A DNA stretch of 64,000 nucleotides from Closterium sp. Naga37s-1 (GCA_947471745.1 CANJKZ010000078.1:2980501-3044500), one strand, 5' to 3'. Shown: positions 1 to 12,152, counted from the stretch's first letter. Notes: generated by a model not told the origin, from the sequence alone. A program made the numbers and translations.

Positions 1-263
1 AGAAGGGGGGGAGAGGGTGAGCAAGCGGAGGTGAGCAGGGAGGAAGGAGGGTAGGGTCTGGATGTCCACAAGGGAGGGGCGAGGGGTAACACTGTTCCAG
101 CGAGGAGGGGTACCAGTGTTGCCGCGATCAAACCAGGCATCATCGAGTGCCTTGAAGCATGTGGCAGGGCGGTGGTTGGTCTGACCACAAGGCGTGCCGG
201 CGTGGGGACCATGACGGCGAACGTACGTGCAGGGGGGGAGAGTCCCAGGGCGACCTCCACGGC

Positions 264-3023
264 TCACAGCTCCACCGGCACCAGACCTCTAGGAGTGGTA
301 CCACCAGTACCACCACCACCACCACCACCACCACCACCACCACCACCACCACCACCACCACCACCACCACCACCACCACCACCACCACCACCACCACCAC
401 CACCACCACCACCACCACCACCACCACCACCACGGCCACCACGTCCACCACCCCGACCACCACCACCACCCCCGCCCCCTCCACGACCCCCTCTGCCACC
501 GTTGCGACCACCCTGGTTGCGTGGCTGCGTGGCATTGAGGGAGGTGGAGGAGGAGGAATGAGGGGTGGTGAGGTTGACAATGGGGGTGCGGAGCTTGACC
601 TCCGTGTCAATGATCCACTGAACCACCTCGGTAAGGCCAGCCAAGGAGTTTGCCTCGGTGAAGGCGTACAGACGGGACTCGTAATCCGGCGTAAGGTTGA
701 AGAGCAGACGATGAATCTGCCGGGGCTCGGGGAGGGCAGCCTGGCGAGCTGCAAGGCGATCGGCAACCTCATGCATGCGTCCCACGTAATCGACTGCGCC
801 GTCGCAGGTGGTGAGGGTAATGGATAAATACTTATGGAAGAGAACGCCGACGGAGCTGATGTCGCGACGTTCGAACATGGACTGGAGCTCATCCCAAATC
901 AGGTGGGCTTGCATATCACGAGCTTGGAAGCGATGCATGAGGGCGTCGGGGAGTGCACCGAGGAGGATGGTGCAGGCGCGGTTGTCGGCAGCAGCCCATG
1001 CGATGCTGTTGGGGATGTGAAGCGCCATGGAGGTGTTGTAATCCGCAAGCAGCGCTAGGCGAGTGGCACGGTCCAACGTCGCGAACTCATAGTTGTGCAC
1101 AGCAACCTCATGGGCGGCTTTGCAGATGAGGTATTCGCGGCGGTTGTGGAGGAAGGTGGCGTCGGCAGCAGCTTGAAGCTCAGTGGTAGCGGCCTTGTCC
1201 AGGTTAGGCTTGGGAGGAGGAGAGCCAGGAGGGGGAGGGAGAGGAGGAGGTTCGCCAAGGTGATTGGGTGCTGTCGGCTGGAGAGTGTGCGGACGGCGAA
1301 GGAGGACGTCAAGCACGCAGTAGGGTCCGACGAAGGCGTCATGGAGGACACGGCGAATGCTGCCGACAAACGAGTGCCACTTGATGCCCGAGCGATCTGC
1401 AGCGAGCTGCAGCTTGTCGGCCGAGGAGGCGTCGATGGGGGGGGGGGGGGGGGGAGAGGGGCAGGAGGGTTGGCAGCCATGAGGGGCGACGGCGGGTGGA
1501 CCCGCAGCGGCCAAGGGGGAGACGACGGCGGGTGGACCCGCAGCGGTCAAGGGGGAGGCGACGGCGGGTGCACCCGCGGCAGCCAGGGGGAGGGTGCTGC
1601 TGCTGAGGCTGCTGCTGCTGCTGGACCCCTCCGCCTGCTGCTGCTGCTGCTGCACTCCACCGCTCGCTGCTGCTGCTGCTGCTGCTGAGGAAGGGGAGAG
1701 GGAGAGGAGGAGGGAGAGGGGGGAAGGGAGGGTGCAGTTGCTGTTGCTGCTGCTGCTGCTTCTGCCACTGTTGTCGCTGCTGCTGAGGAGGGGGAGAGGG
1801 AGAGGAGGAGGGAGAGGGGGGAAGGGAGGGTGCAGTCGCTGTTGCTGCTGCTGCTGCTGCCGCTGCTGCCACTGCTGCCGCTGCTGCAGCTGCTGCTGAG
1901 GAGGGGGAGAGGGAGAGGAGGAAGGAGAGGGGAAAGGGAGGGTGCAATCGCTGTTGCTACTGTAGATGCTGCTGCCACTGTCGCTGCTGCTGTTGCACTG
2001 CACCGTCTGCTGCTGCTGCTGCAAAACTCCACTGCGTGCTACTGCTGCTGCTGCCGCTGCTTCTGAGGAGGGGGAGAGGAGGGGGGGGGGGGGAGTGGGA
2101 GAGGGGGGGGGAGGGAGGGTACAATTGCTGCTGCTGCTGGAGCTGCTGCTACCGCTGCCGCTGCCGCTGGTGCTACTGCTGGGTCGGCTGCTGCGACGGT
2201 GGAGGGCGAGGGGGGAGGGGGAGAGGGAGAGAAGGGGGGGAAGGAGGGTGCAGCTGCTGCTGTGGCTGAAATGGCAGGAAGGGAGCGGTGAGGAAGGGGA
2301 GGGTGTAGTGGCGGCGGAATCTGCAGGGGGCGACAAGGCAGTCACGGCGGCGGGACACGTGGGCAGGGACGACGCAATCGCGGTGGCAAGATGGGCAGGC
2401 GGCAACGGTGTATTCGCGGCAGCGGGAACCACGGGTGGCGACGGCGCGGTCGCGGCGGTGGGAACCGCAGGCGGAGACGAGGCCGTCGCGGCGGCGGAAC
2501 GGGCAGGCGGCGATGCGCAGTCGCGGCGGCAGAAACCGCAGGTGACGACATTGCAGTCGCGGTGGCGGGAACCGTGGGGTGACGACGATGCAGTCACGGC
2601 GGCGGGATGCGCAGGCGGTGACGCGCAGTCGTGGCGGCGGGATGCGCAGGCGGTGACGCGCAGTCGCGACGGCGGGAATCGCAGGCGGCGACGGTGCAGT
2701 CGCGACGGCGGGAATCGCGGGCAACGGCTGCAGTCGCGGTGGCGGAAATCGTGGGTGACGGTGGTGCAGTCGCGGTGGCGGGACGCGCAGGCGACGATGG
2801 GGCAGTCGCGGCGGTTGGATGGGTAGGCGGCGACGTGCATACGCGGCGGCGGGTACCGCAGATGGTGACGACGTAGTCGCGGCGGCAGGATGTGCAGGTA
2901 GCGGCGAGGCAGTCGCGGCGGCAGGACGGGCAGGCGGCGATGTGCAGTCGCGGCAGCTGGTACAACAGGCGGCGATGTCGTAGTCGCGGCGGCGGGATGG
3001 GCAGACGGCGACGAGGCAGTCAT
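264..3023 (-). CDS. Element G: copia-type gag with long repeat-encoded N-terminus
   Basis: A 919-codon ORF starting at an ATG (3021-3023). Residues about 530-840 form a retrotransposon gag of the UBN2/gag-polypeptide type, with motifs such as LLGALPDALMHRFQA, IWDELQSMFERRD and HRLLFNLTPDYESRL; such proteins assemble the virus-like particle. The first 500 residues are low-complexity and come from a 36-bp tandem array and CTG/GAG-rich repeats. The C-terminus is a poly-Gly run of about 42 residues ending GLVPVEL, with no zinc knuckle, protease or pol after it. No LTR or primer site was found on either side. The gag core is convincing; whether the repeat-encoded N-terminus is translated is uncertain. 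Bases 1-263 downstream hold nothing I recognise. Confidence 0.6.
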   Translation of the reverse strand: MTASSPSAHPAAATTTSPPVVPAAATAHRRLPVLPPRLPRRYLHILPPRLRRHHLRYPPPRMHVAAYPSNRRDCPIVACASRHRDCTTVTHDFRHRDCSRCPRFPPSRLHRRRLRFPPSRLRVTACASRRHDCASPPAHPAAVTASSSPHGSRHRDCNVVTCGFCRRDCASPPARSAAATASSPPAVPTAATAPSPPVVPAAANTPLPPAHLATAIASSLPTCPAAVTALSPPADSAATTPSPSSPLPSCHFSHSSSCTLLPPLLSLSPSPLALHRRSSRPSSSTSGSGSGSSSSSSSSNCTLPPPPSPTPPPPLLSPSSEAAAAAAVARSGVLQQQQQTVQCNSSSDSGSSIYSSNSDCTLPFPSPSSSPSPPPQQQLQQRQQWQQRQQQQQQQRLHPPFPPLPPPLPLPLLSSSDNSGRSSSSSNSNCTLPSPLSLLLSLSPSSAAAAAAASGGVQQQQQQAEGSSSSSSLSSSTLPLAAAGAPAVASPLTAAGPPAVVSPLAAAGPPAVAPHGCQPSCPSPPPPPPIDASSADKLQLAADRSGIKWHSFVGSIRRVLHDAFVGPYCVLDVLLRRPHTLQPTAPNHLGEPPPLPPPPGSPPPKPNLDKAATTELQAAADATFLHNRREYLICKAAHEVAVHNYEFATLDRATRLALLADYNTSMALHIPNSIAWAAADNRACTILLGALPDALMHRFQARDMQAHLIWDELQSMFERRDISSVGVLFHKYLSITLTTCDGAVDYVGRMHEVADRLAARQAALPEPRQIHRLLFNLTPDYESRLYAFTEANSLAGLTEVVQWIIDTEVKLRTPIVNLTTPHSSSSTSLNATQPRNQGGRNGGRGGRGGGGGGGGGRGGGRGGRGGGGGGGGGGGGGGGGGGGGGGGGGGGGGGGGGGGGGGGGGTGGTTPRGLVPVEL
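309..433. repeat. (ACC)n microsatellite encoding poly-Gly
   Basis: An uninterrupted ACC/GGT trinucleotide run of about 125 bp (near 42 copies). On the minus strand it encodes the C-terminal poly-glycine of the element G gag. It is flanked by imperfect RGG-like codons, so it probably expanded from an RGG-rich nucleic-acid-binding tail. Confidence 0.95.
1437..1454. repeat. 18-bp poly-G run
   Basis: A run of 18 G on the plus strand, read as poly-Pro on the minus strand inside the element G gag just before its conserved core. A run this long is prone to slippage and to sequencing error, so the gag frame across it should be treated with caution. Confidence 0.9.
1590..2275. repeat. Compound CTG / GGGGAGAGG repeat array
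   Basis: Alternating blocks of CTG triplets and of GAGGGGGAGAGGGAGAGG-like purine tracts, each block ending near GGGAGGGTGCAG. Block ends lie near 1731, 1828, 1941, 2118 and 2248, giving units of about 100-180 bp. On the minus strand they encode alternating Ser/Gln/Ala runs and LPPPLPLP-like stretches. Confidence 0.85.
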
Positions 3024-3200
3024 GGCGGCGGGATGGGCAGGCGGCGACGTGCAGTCGCGGTGGCGGGTACTGTAGGCGGCGACGAGGCAGGCGCGGCGGC
3101 GGGATGGGCAGGCGGCGACGAGACAGCCGCGGCGGCGGGAGTAGGGGATGGCGGCGATGCGGTCGCGGCGGTGGAATCCGCAAGCGAGGAAGGCGCAATC
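2290..3200. repeat. 36-bp coding minisatellite
   Basis: About 25 diverged copies of a 36-bp unit (consensus near GCGGCGGGANNGGCAGGCGG). The period is seen as a 12-residue repeat in translation: on the minus strand units resemble FPPSRLHRRRLR or SRHRDCNVVTCG. The period is a multiple of three, so the frame stays open on both strands. This explains the several overlapping ORFs seen here. Confidence 0.85.
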
Positions 3201-3349
3201 ACGGCGGGAAGGACGAGCAGCGACGACGACTTAGGTCGCGGCGGGAGAGAGGGAGAGCGGCGACGGCTTAAAATGCGGTCGTGCGGAGGGAAGGCAGCGA
3301 CGCAAGGGTCGCGATGTGAAGTATGCAAACGGGGCTAGTAGAGCTACGA

Positions 3350-3780
3350 TAGGAATGGGTTTGTAACTGTAGGGTGGGCCCATGGAAGGAGTAACTGGAG
3401 GGGGGGAGAGGTAAGGCCAAGGAAAAATTACCTCTATACCATGTGAAAGTTGTAAACTGAACCATTATTTGGATTAGGTCACAAGAGAGCATACATAGGA
3501 TGGTGAGATTGGATGGAAGAGGAGCTTGGAAGAGAAGGGGGGGAGTTGGGTGGTTGGCAAGTCCCATGCCAACTTGCAAGGAGGGGGCACCCAACTTGTG
3601 GGTTGCAAAGGGGGGGTACCCAACTTGGCCTTGGGGGCTCCAACACTTATGGGTTGGATTGGCACCCCAACTTGCAAGTCTACACCCAAATGTTGGGTGT
3701 AGGCCTAAAAAGCAAGCTACACCCAAAGTTGGGTGTAGGCCCAACCCCTTTACACTTAGCATGCTATACATAGAATTCTA
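3350..3780. repeat. Short dispersed repeats between elements G and B
   Basis: No gene. From about 3555 the stretch holds several direct and inverted copies of CAACTTGCAAG/CCAACTTG and of TTGGGTGTAGGCC, spaced 20-60 bp apart. It could be LTR or subtelomere-like filler. No TG...CA boundary or primer site could be placed. Confidence 0.4.
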
Positions 3781-6562
3781 ACACAAGACTGGGATCTGCC
3801 GACCCCCCTAATCGAGTCATCGCCGCACGACGAGGATTTAATTAACTCACCATCCATCCACAACTACTTCTACGGACACTACATCGATACTCGTCCCGTC
3901 GACAAATACCGTTGGGCCGGCGACAAGCGTATCCCCTTCCGCAACACACCAAATCTTGAGATCTCGGCACACAACCGAACCAACGCCTACAACAGATTTC
4001 GATATCCCAGACTGCCGCGCCGATTCCGGAGACCTCATCAACCTCCAACCTCAGCGCGCAGTGTGGCCATACGAACTCGCCCATCCTGATGGGCGCCCCT
4101 GGGTCAAGCATCACGCTCATCCCAGGGAGATCGACCTACACGCACCCGGACCTAATGGTCTCTGTTGCACACCAACAACCTCCACCACAAAAGACAAGGC
4201 AGACAAGGGGAAAACACCGACGGACGATAAGGGCAAGGCACCTACTGACAAAGGATAAGCATCAGTCGCAGCTGAGAGACACAGAGCAACAGCTGAAGAG
4301 AAAGGGAAGGAAAAGGTTAGTGAGGATGAGGAAGCATAGCCCTCTGACGAAGCAGAGCCCTCCGAGGAAGAAGAACCATCCATGCCCCTGGACATTGTCG
4401 AGGAAGTGGAATGACAGACTTCACACGCCACCGGCGTGAGAACTGGCGAACTTGCTGCAGTACTCATTATCCATCAGCCACGCAAAAAAACTGATGATCC
4501 CACCGTGCACGACCGCCTCCACCTTCTCACTCGCTACACAGGACCTAGAGCCTTTGACACCAATAACAACCCTCTCCCTCTGGACTGGGAAACTTACCAC
4601 ATCACATGCCCTTGGTCTCGCTGCACTATGATAACTGAAGAGTTACAGCGGCGAGAGGAAGAGGAAAATGGCTGTCGTGCAGATGCTGAGTCAGCAGCGA
4701 CGGCAGCAGCCGCCAACAAGGACTGGGGCACAAGTGCTGGAGCAGCTGGTTGGGGAACGCCAGCACTAATTACTACCAACAACGCCTGGGGAACGGGAAG
4801 CAGCCCAGCAGTAGGACAATGGGGTGCTACCACAACTGAGGTTGAGGAGCTAATCGAAGACTCATTGCCCTTGTAGAGAACGGAGCAGCAAAGGAAGCAG
4901 CTAGGCCCTATGGGTCCCCTAAACCCCTAGGGATCTCCCCTTCAGGAAGCTCATCTCCCAACAACTCCAGGGCCTCCTCCAAATCCTCATGACCCCCCTC
5001 TGACCACGACACTATACTGCCCTACAGCACCTATCCTCACAGCCCACTGCCTGCTGAGTCCACACCCATCGTCCCCCATGACCCACCCATCTCTGGCCCC
5101 TCCACCATTCACGACCTACCATCTCATCAAATTCCCCGCCCCAACATCACCAAAGGCACAGTCGACACAGCTGATCCCATAGCACCACTTGCTGCCCTCA
5201 CAACTATAGCACCAGACACACAGCTCACCGCTCAAGACCTAGTCCTTGCTCTAGGCCTCTCCATCTCACCACAGCCCCTTCCACGACCTGCAACCACCAA
5301 TACCACCAAACTGCTCGCCTTCTTCGCACACTCACCCGCACTCCGCACGCCTCCTGACCTCTGGCACAAGCGCCTCAGTCGCCCCTCTCAGGAAGTTCTC
5401 AACAACTGCATCCGCGCCGGAGTCTTTATTCCTGACACACTGATCCGCCCTGACGGCACCCCTATAACCTAACCGCCGCACCGACTGCACAGCTTGCCCT
5501 AAAGCCGCACTGAACCACAAGCCCTTCAAGCTCCTCGAGCCAAGCACAAACCGCTACGCCAAGCTCCAGAAAGTCTATAGTGTCTTTCTTGTTCTGACAC
5601 AGGCAGGCATCAACGGCGAGGAATATACCCTTACCTTCGTCGACGCCCACTCTCGCTTTGTCTGGGTGGCCAAAGTCTCACACAGGAGCAAGGCGTATGA
5701 CGTCTTCAAGGTTTGGCACAGCAACGCCGAGACTCAGTCCGGCTGCAAGCTCTAGCTTTGGCAAACCGAATGCGCAGCCAAGTTCAAAAGTGACAAGCTG
5801 GCGACATACCTTCAGGACAAGGGGATTGTTCACAAGCTCTCCCTCCCCTACGTGCACCCACAACAAGGCGTCGCCGAGCGCACCAACCGCACCCTGATAA
5901 CCAAGGTTCATGCTCTTCTGCAATAGAGCGACGTTTACGCAAAGTACTGGCCCTTTGCCATGCATCACGTTGCCCGTCTTCACAACCTGCTCAGCACCAC
6001 CGCCAACACTGGTTGTCTCTTGCCGCACGTCAAGTTCACCGGCGAGAAAGGCGATATCTCCATGCTCCACGTCTAGGGCTGCACGGTGCAGTATCGGCCC
6101 ACAGCGGCGAACACAGGGAAGTTCGAACGTCACGGACGCTGGGGGGTGCATCTCGGCATCAGCTTCGAGCATCACGCCTGGAACATCCTCGACCACGATA
6201 CTTATCAGGTGGTCGCGGCGCGCGACGTCATCTTCTACGAAGACCTCACCATTCGCAAGTTTCAGAGGGACCAATACGCCGACAGACTCCAAATCGGCAG
6301 ACAAACAGATCGCATGGCAAGCTACAGTCGTCCTCCTCGCAGCTACGCAACTCCCGCTGACGAAGCCGAAGCCTCGTTCGCAGACCAAGACCCAACGGAC
6401 CCCCACCAAGGACCATGCCCATGGGACGATGCGGACGAGGACGAGGACAGCGCACCTCTCGACTCCTCTCGAGACTCCCTGCTCAGGCCCACCCCCTCCT
6501 CCGTACACGACTTTGACAACAATGTGGTGGAAGTCACCAGCGAGCAGCATCACAGCCCCGGC
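3781..6562 (+). pseudogene. Element B pol, first part (pre-integrase and integrase)
   Basis: Broken pol. A degenerate N-terminal region of unclear function (3781-5100) is followed by a pre-integrase segment near 5335 (DLWHKRLSRPSQEVL, then CTACPKA near 5490). The integrase core runs from about 5617 (LTFVDAHSRFVWVAK), through WQTECAAKF near 5760, to PYVHPQQGVAERTNRT near 5850; it would join cDNA to host DNA. In-frame TAG stops at 5753-5755, 5924-5926 and 6074-6076 lie in otherwise conserved stretches, and a frameshift lies near 5470. The reading continues through the acidic linker to 6562, where element A is inserted. Confidence 0.8.
6558..6562. repeat. Target-site duplication of element A, left copy
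   Basis: CCGGC directly abuts the TG end of the element A 3' LTR. An identical CCGGC lies at 12953-12957 beyond the 5' LTR, the 5-bp duplication expected of a copia integrase. Confidence 0.9.
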
Positions 6563-7311
6563 TGTTATTGTCACAATAGGCTTGAATGTGCCTAAAGCGA
6601 AAGATAGACTGCACAGACGGATTTCTGCACAGCGGCTTCAAATGTTGATAGCGTTCTGGTCGAAGCTTCAAATGACCTGATTCAACTTGGATCTGGAGCG
6701 TCTTAACGTCGCCTATGATTGCACGATTTCATTCAGTATTGACGACACAGAAACGGTTTGAACGAACGGTAGTATGGCAGCCACTATAGTCTTAGAACAC
6801 AAATTAGGAAGAGTTACGAGTTGGGAATGACTCCCAGCTCCTACAAACCCCAAGAGCCGAACCACGAAGGGTCTCGAAACTACCCTCCACAAGGGCCTAC
6901 ACCAAGAGAAATGTTACACTACACAAAGTAATGTAACTATTCTCACTATCTTGAAGTTTACCCTTTTGGAGAGCTTCGAAATCACTTAAATCTTGAAACC
7001 AAGGCTCTGGTTCTTCAAGATAAAATCTTCCTTGAGTTCTTGGAATTCTGCTGCGCACACCTGCGACACGCCGAACGTTCCACACACGACAAAATAGAAA
7101 ACCGCACACGACACGCAAACAACGACGTGACACGCGAAAAGCGATAACTCGCTATTGACTCGACACACACATTCAAAACCATGCCTCATCATTCACACAG
7201 TATAAGAAGCATGAAATATATATTATCTCATGCCCTCATACCATTCCATGCACACACGCATGCACGCACACGGACAACAAGCCGAATGCAAACCGTAGGG
7301 TTGTACCAACA
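6563..7311 (-). repeat. Element A 3' LTR
   Basis: 749 bp, TGTTGG...ATAACA on the minus strand. It matches the 5' LTR at 12155-12952 apart from substitutions and two internal deletions (around 6713 and 6853). A 78-codon ORF inside it recurs in each LTR copy, as expected of copied DNA. Confidence 0.93.
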
Positions 7312-7322
7312 AACTCCCCCTC
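7312..7322 (-). promoter_or_regulatory. Element A polypurine tract
   Basis: GAGGGGGAGTT on the minus strand directly before the 3' LTR; it primes plus-strand cDNA synthesis in this class of element. Confidence 0.8.
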
Positions 7323-7350
7323 GGATTGTTGGCCTTAGGAACTTGCTGTC

Positions 7351-10300
7351 TCAGTTCAGAGCCATCCCAGCCAGCTTGCAACACTTCCAATGCTGCTGCT
7401 CCACCAGCCTCTTGGTCATCATGTCAGCTGGATGCCCCGTCGTCTTTACGTAGCGCAACTCAACTTCACCCGCAGCCACCATGCTCCTCGTCCAATGCCA
7501 CTTCACCCTCATGTGCTTCGTGAGGCCATGCAACACAGGGTTCTTAGCAAGATCAATGGCACCCTGGCTGTCACATTAGAGTGGGGTAGGTCCTTGCTGC
7601 TCCTCCCCCAATTCAGCCAACAAACGCCGCTGCCACACAATCTCTCGTACGGCACAGAAGAGTGCCATATACTCGGACTCCACCGAGCTCAATGCTTGAT
7701 CCACCTGCTTCTTGCTCTCCCAAGCAGTTGGGCCTCCACCAACACAGCAAATGAACCCTCCAACACTTGTCATGTCCTCTGGTTCCGATGCATAAGAAGC
7801 ATCTGAGAATGCGGTGAGGAACAAACGCTCGGGTTCAACACCATCCGCGCCCTTTTGGCGCCTTTGCGCCGCCGTCGAGTATTGCAGCCCAACCGACGCT
7901 GTTTGGCCAAGATACTTGCCCACCCTCATTCCAGCAGCTACCTGATCCTCATTAGGACATTGAACAACCCTAGCCAACTGTCCGGTTGCAAAGGCGACGT
8001 CCAGTCGGGTGTTTACCGCCGCGTACATGAGGCTGCCCACCAACGAGTGAAAACGGCGTCTCTCCTCTTCACCAACGCTCTCCTCCTCTGGTCCCTTCAC
8101 ACACTTGAACCCAGAGGGAAAGGGTGTAGCCACATGGCCTTCACTCTGCCCAAAGTTGGCAGCCAATGCCTCCAGGTACTTCCATTGATGCACCCGCATG
8201 CACCGCTTCTCCACATCTCGTTCGATGTGGAGCCCAAGGTAGAAGCTCACGTCACCAAGGGCCTTGCACTTGAACTTGTCTTGAAGCTTCAGCATCACCT
8301 CCTTCACAAGGTCAGAGGAGGGTGAGAAAATGAGGATGTCATCCACATAAACCACCATGAAACTCCTCTGCTCCCCCTCGCCAAGCATGAACAAGGAATG
8401 ATCGGCGGATGAGGGAGTGAACCCGATCTCCTCCAAGACTTCACGCAACTTCAAGTACCACTGCCTAGGGGCTTGCTTGAGCCCATAGAGCGCCTTCTTC
8501 AGCTTCCACACTCTGCCACTACCATCATCAAACCCCTCTGGCTGCGCCATGAAAATCTCTTCTTCGAGAATGCCGTTGAGGAACACGGTTGTCACGTCCA
8601 TTTGTTTCACCACCCATCATTTGATGGTAGCTCCCGTGAGTAGGGTTCTCAGCGTCGTCGGCTTCACCACAGAAGCAAACAACTCTTTATAGTCCACCTT
8701 CTCCTTCTGCTAGTTCCCCTTGGGCACTAGCCTTGACTTGTAGCGCTCGATTTTGCCATCGGCGTCGGACTTGATCTTGAAGAGCCACTTGGACGTAATC
8801 GCCTTACGCCCCTTCGGTAGCTCCACCAATTCCCACGTGCCGTTCTCCTCAATGCTCTTCAACTCACTCTCCATTGCCTTCTTCCACTCCTCAGCATCAC
8901 TACTCTCCAAGGCCTCCTTGAGATTTGCTGGTTCCCCCGGCATCTCCACCGGAGAGAAGAACGCGAAGGCACACTCGTCGTAGTCACTCTCCTCGTCATC
9001 TCCAACTATAAGTGCCGCTCCGGCCAGAGCTGACTTGGCTGGCTTTCCCAATGCATCATAGGTCAGCCTATTAGGGGCTTGAATTCTCCTCTTGCCCCTT
9101 CCTTCCTCCTCACCTGCAGGGACATGAAGGCCTCGGCGTTGCTGCGGAGTGACTCGGATCCGTGGAGCACTCGTAGTGCGAGAAGGAAGTGTCGGTGCAC
9201 GCTCGCTCACTTGCTGCACCTCCTCCTCTTCTTCCTCTGCATCCTTGGCATCCTCTCCCCCATTCACAAGGGAAGATTGCCTTGTGGTGGTGCTGCTGCT
9301 GCTCAGCTCCAAGGGCAGCTCCACATGCTCCAAACCGGAACTCTTCACCTCCCCAAACCGCACGCCTATCTTCGCCTCATTCTCCGCCTTCCAATCCTTA
9401 TACATAAGGTTCTCCATGAATTTGCAGTCCCTGCTCACCAAGAATTTATTTTTGAATGGGTCCCAAAGAAGCCACCCCTTGCTGTTTTGAGCCATGCCCA
9501 AGTGCACAGCCCATATTGCCTTGGCACCAAGCTTGTTGTGCCGAAGATACTTAGGCACGAGCGCCATGCACATGCACCCGAACACCCGAAGCATATCCAC
9601 CTTTGGCTTCCTTCCAATCCACTCCACATAGGGCACCCATTTTTCTGCTCTCACATGAGTCAAAACTCTGTTCTTGGCCACACACGCACTCCGCACCGCA
9701 TCAGGCCAGAAATAGTCGGGTAGCCCGGCTTCAATGAGCAACCCGCGCGCCGTCTCCGTGATTGTCTGGTTCGCTCGCTCGGCGATGCCGTTCATTGCAG
9801 GGGAGTATGGCATGGTAAGGGAGTGCCTTCTGCCATTCTTCTTCAGCCATAATGAGAACTCCTTGCTCAAGAACTCTCCCCCTCGATCGGTGCGAATTGC
9901 CTTCACTAACCTGTCTTGTTGTCGCTCCACCATCGGCAACCAATCGGTCTTCACCGTTTCAGCCACGTCACTCTTCTTGGACAGCACGTACACCCAAGTC
10001 ATGCGAGTGTAGACGTCCACAATGGTGAGAAAGTACTCAGCTCCAGCAGCTCCAAGCTTCAGGGGGCCCACCACGTCCATCACCACCTCATCAAGTGGTG
10101 CCTTAGCCGTTGCCTCCGAACTAGAGAATGGGTAACGGGTGAACTTGGCTTGCATGCACGTCGGGCAGCCAAATACCTCATCGGGCTCCCCCTTCACACG
10201 TATGCCAGCAACCATCTCATTCTTCACTAGCTGCTGCAAGATGGGCAGGGCCACATGCCCCATGCGCCGATGCAAGGTCAACCAATCACACTCCCCCGTA

Positions 10301-12120
10301 CCCGAAGTCGGATTGGAGAATGCCGCACTCGCAATAGTGCCCCACATGCTCTCTTCGTACTCCTCCTCCGCTGCTGCCTTTGGGTTCTCCTCACCCTTGT
10401 GCTACTTTTGAGCTGCTGCACCACTCTCCTCGTGTTCAGCGAGCTTGCTGGTCCCTCCAAGATTGCACTTCTTGGACTTAATCTCCTTAGCGTGACCATT
10501 CGCGCCATCACCGCTACCAACTGCTTCACCCTTGGTGCTGATGCTTGCTGCCACTTGCCTCTCCTTAGGCATGGGGATCACAGGGATCTGCCACATCTCG
10601 TTGTAGACATCCCTATCCTCGTGAAGTTCCCAAAGAATCCGCTCGCCAAGCCTCGCGGTGTAGGTCTTAGCTCCCTTGGAGCTCGTGTCCATGCCGGCCT
10701 TTTGCAACCGCCGCACGGAAATCAGGTTGGCAGCAAGGTTGGGCACCCAAAGCACATTCTTGAGGCCCACCATCTTCCCATCAGCACCCTTGAACATGGC
10801 CTTGCCCATGCCTTTCACCTCTGCTCGCTGCCCCAAAGCCGATGTCACATGCTTCACCGGTGACGGCTCAAGTTCGGTGAGCAAGTCCGCACGAGGTGTC
10901 ATGCTATAGGTAGCGCCGCAATCGATCACCCAATAGTCCAGGGAGTGTAGGGTGACCTTCCCCACAGCTGCTGGCTCCTCAAAGCCTTCATCCTTCTTTG
11001 GACCAGCCGGTGCTTGCGTGGACACGAAGAAGAATTGACCCGGAAAGCGATCGACCCTCGACTCGCTCTCGTTGCCACCGTTCTTCATACTTGCAGCACC
11101 ACCTCCGCGACCGTCACGGCCTCCACGGCCTCTTCCTCTCCCTCCTCCTGCTCCTCTACCCTCTTGGCCTTGAGCAGGGATCCATCCATCAGGAAGCTTG
11201 AAGCAATCGCGCCACATATGTCCGCTCTTGTGACAATAGTGGCACTCGCCGTCGAATCGGCCGCGACCGCGTCCGTAGCTCTTGTTGTCGCTGCCATGTC
11301 CGCCACTCCCGCGGCCTCCATTGAAGTTGTTGCTACCAAATCTGCCTCCCCCTCGTCCTCTGCCCCTTCCACGGCCATACCCTCGGCCGATGCTTGCTGC
11401 CCCGACGCCATCCGCACTCGCCAACTCACGGCGGCGGAAGTCCTCTTGAAGGATCGCTCGCTTCACGTCTTCAAGCGAGAGGCGGGGAAAGTCACGATTG
11501 AGGTTGATGATGAGTGAGGACCATGATTCTGGGAGTAAAGCTAGCAACTTGGTCTTCTTTTGGAGCTCACTGTAGTTCAAATCAGCTCCCTCAAGCCGCG
11601 TCAATAAGTCGAAGAATTTCTGCACCCCTTCTTCAACCGCTTCGTCTTCTTCAATTCGTAGTGCCGCCATTTGCCGTTCCAACACCACCGCTACCGCCGC
11701 TGTTGCAGGAGCGTGTACACCCTTGAGAGCAGCCCATGTCTTTGGTCCCTTCTCTGGTTCACGCTGGAATTGCTTGATGTGACGGATTTGGCTGCTCCCC
11801 AACGCTTGCCCAAGTAGGAGATAGCCTTGTGCGCTCTTCCGCACCCACGGGCTCTTCTCCGGGTCATTCTCGGGGCGCTTCTCCGTTCCTTCCATCACCT
11901 CCAGCATTTCATAGTGGTCAAAGATGTTTTCCATCTTGAAGGACCATTCAGCAAAGTTGTCACCGTTGAACTTGTCAAGCCCAAACACCCTAGGCTCATC
12001 CCTAGGTGGCCCAAGACTTGGTTGCATGGGCGCCATGGCTGAATCACAGGGTTGGCCTTGAGCTTGGGCTTCTCCACTGCCACCAGCACCTCTGCCACCC
12101 CTTTCCTCAGGTCCAGCCAT
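7351..12120 (-). pseudogene. Element A gag-pol polyprotein, four in-frame stops
   Basis: One frame of about 1589 codons starts at the first ATG after the primer site (12118-12120, MAGPEERG). Gag has a UBN2-type domain, RG-rich stretches and a CCHC knuckle near 11209-11250 (CHYCHKSGHMWRDC). The protease site is VIDCGATYSMTP near 10930; the usual D-S/T-G reads DCG. Next come the pre-integrase (LHRRMGHV, CPTCMQAKF), the integrase core (IRTDRGGEF, NGIAERANQTI), RT (VKQMDVTTVFLNG, FMVVYVDDILIF near 8345) and RNase H ending at 7351. Stops are TAG 10402-10404, TAG 8710-8712, TGA 8617-8619 and TAA 7576-7578. There is no frameshift, so it is nearly intact but inactive as it stands. The IN and RT sequences are only distantly like the short-LTR family. 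Confidence 0.92.
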
Positions 12121-12140
12121 TGTCGAAACTGCTCCAAGGG

Positions 12141-12152
12141 GCTCTGATACCA
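12141..12152 (-). promoter_or_regulatory. Element A primer binding site
   Basis: TGGTATCAGAGC two bases after the 5' LTR, the standard plant-type site complementary to the 3' end of initiator tRNA-Met. Confidence 0.9.

Noticed and set aside
140..892. Minus-strand ORF with a long poly-Val run, and plus-strand poly-Thr and poly-Pro ORFs over the same (ACC)n array
   Set aside because: Shadows of the microsatellite; only the minus frame giving poly-Gly continues into a recognisable gag.
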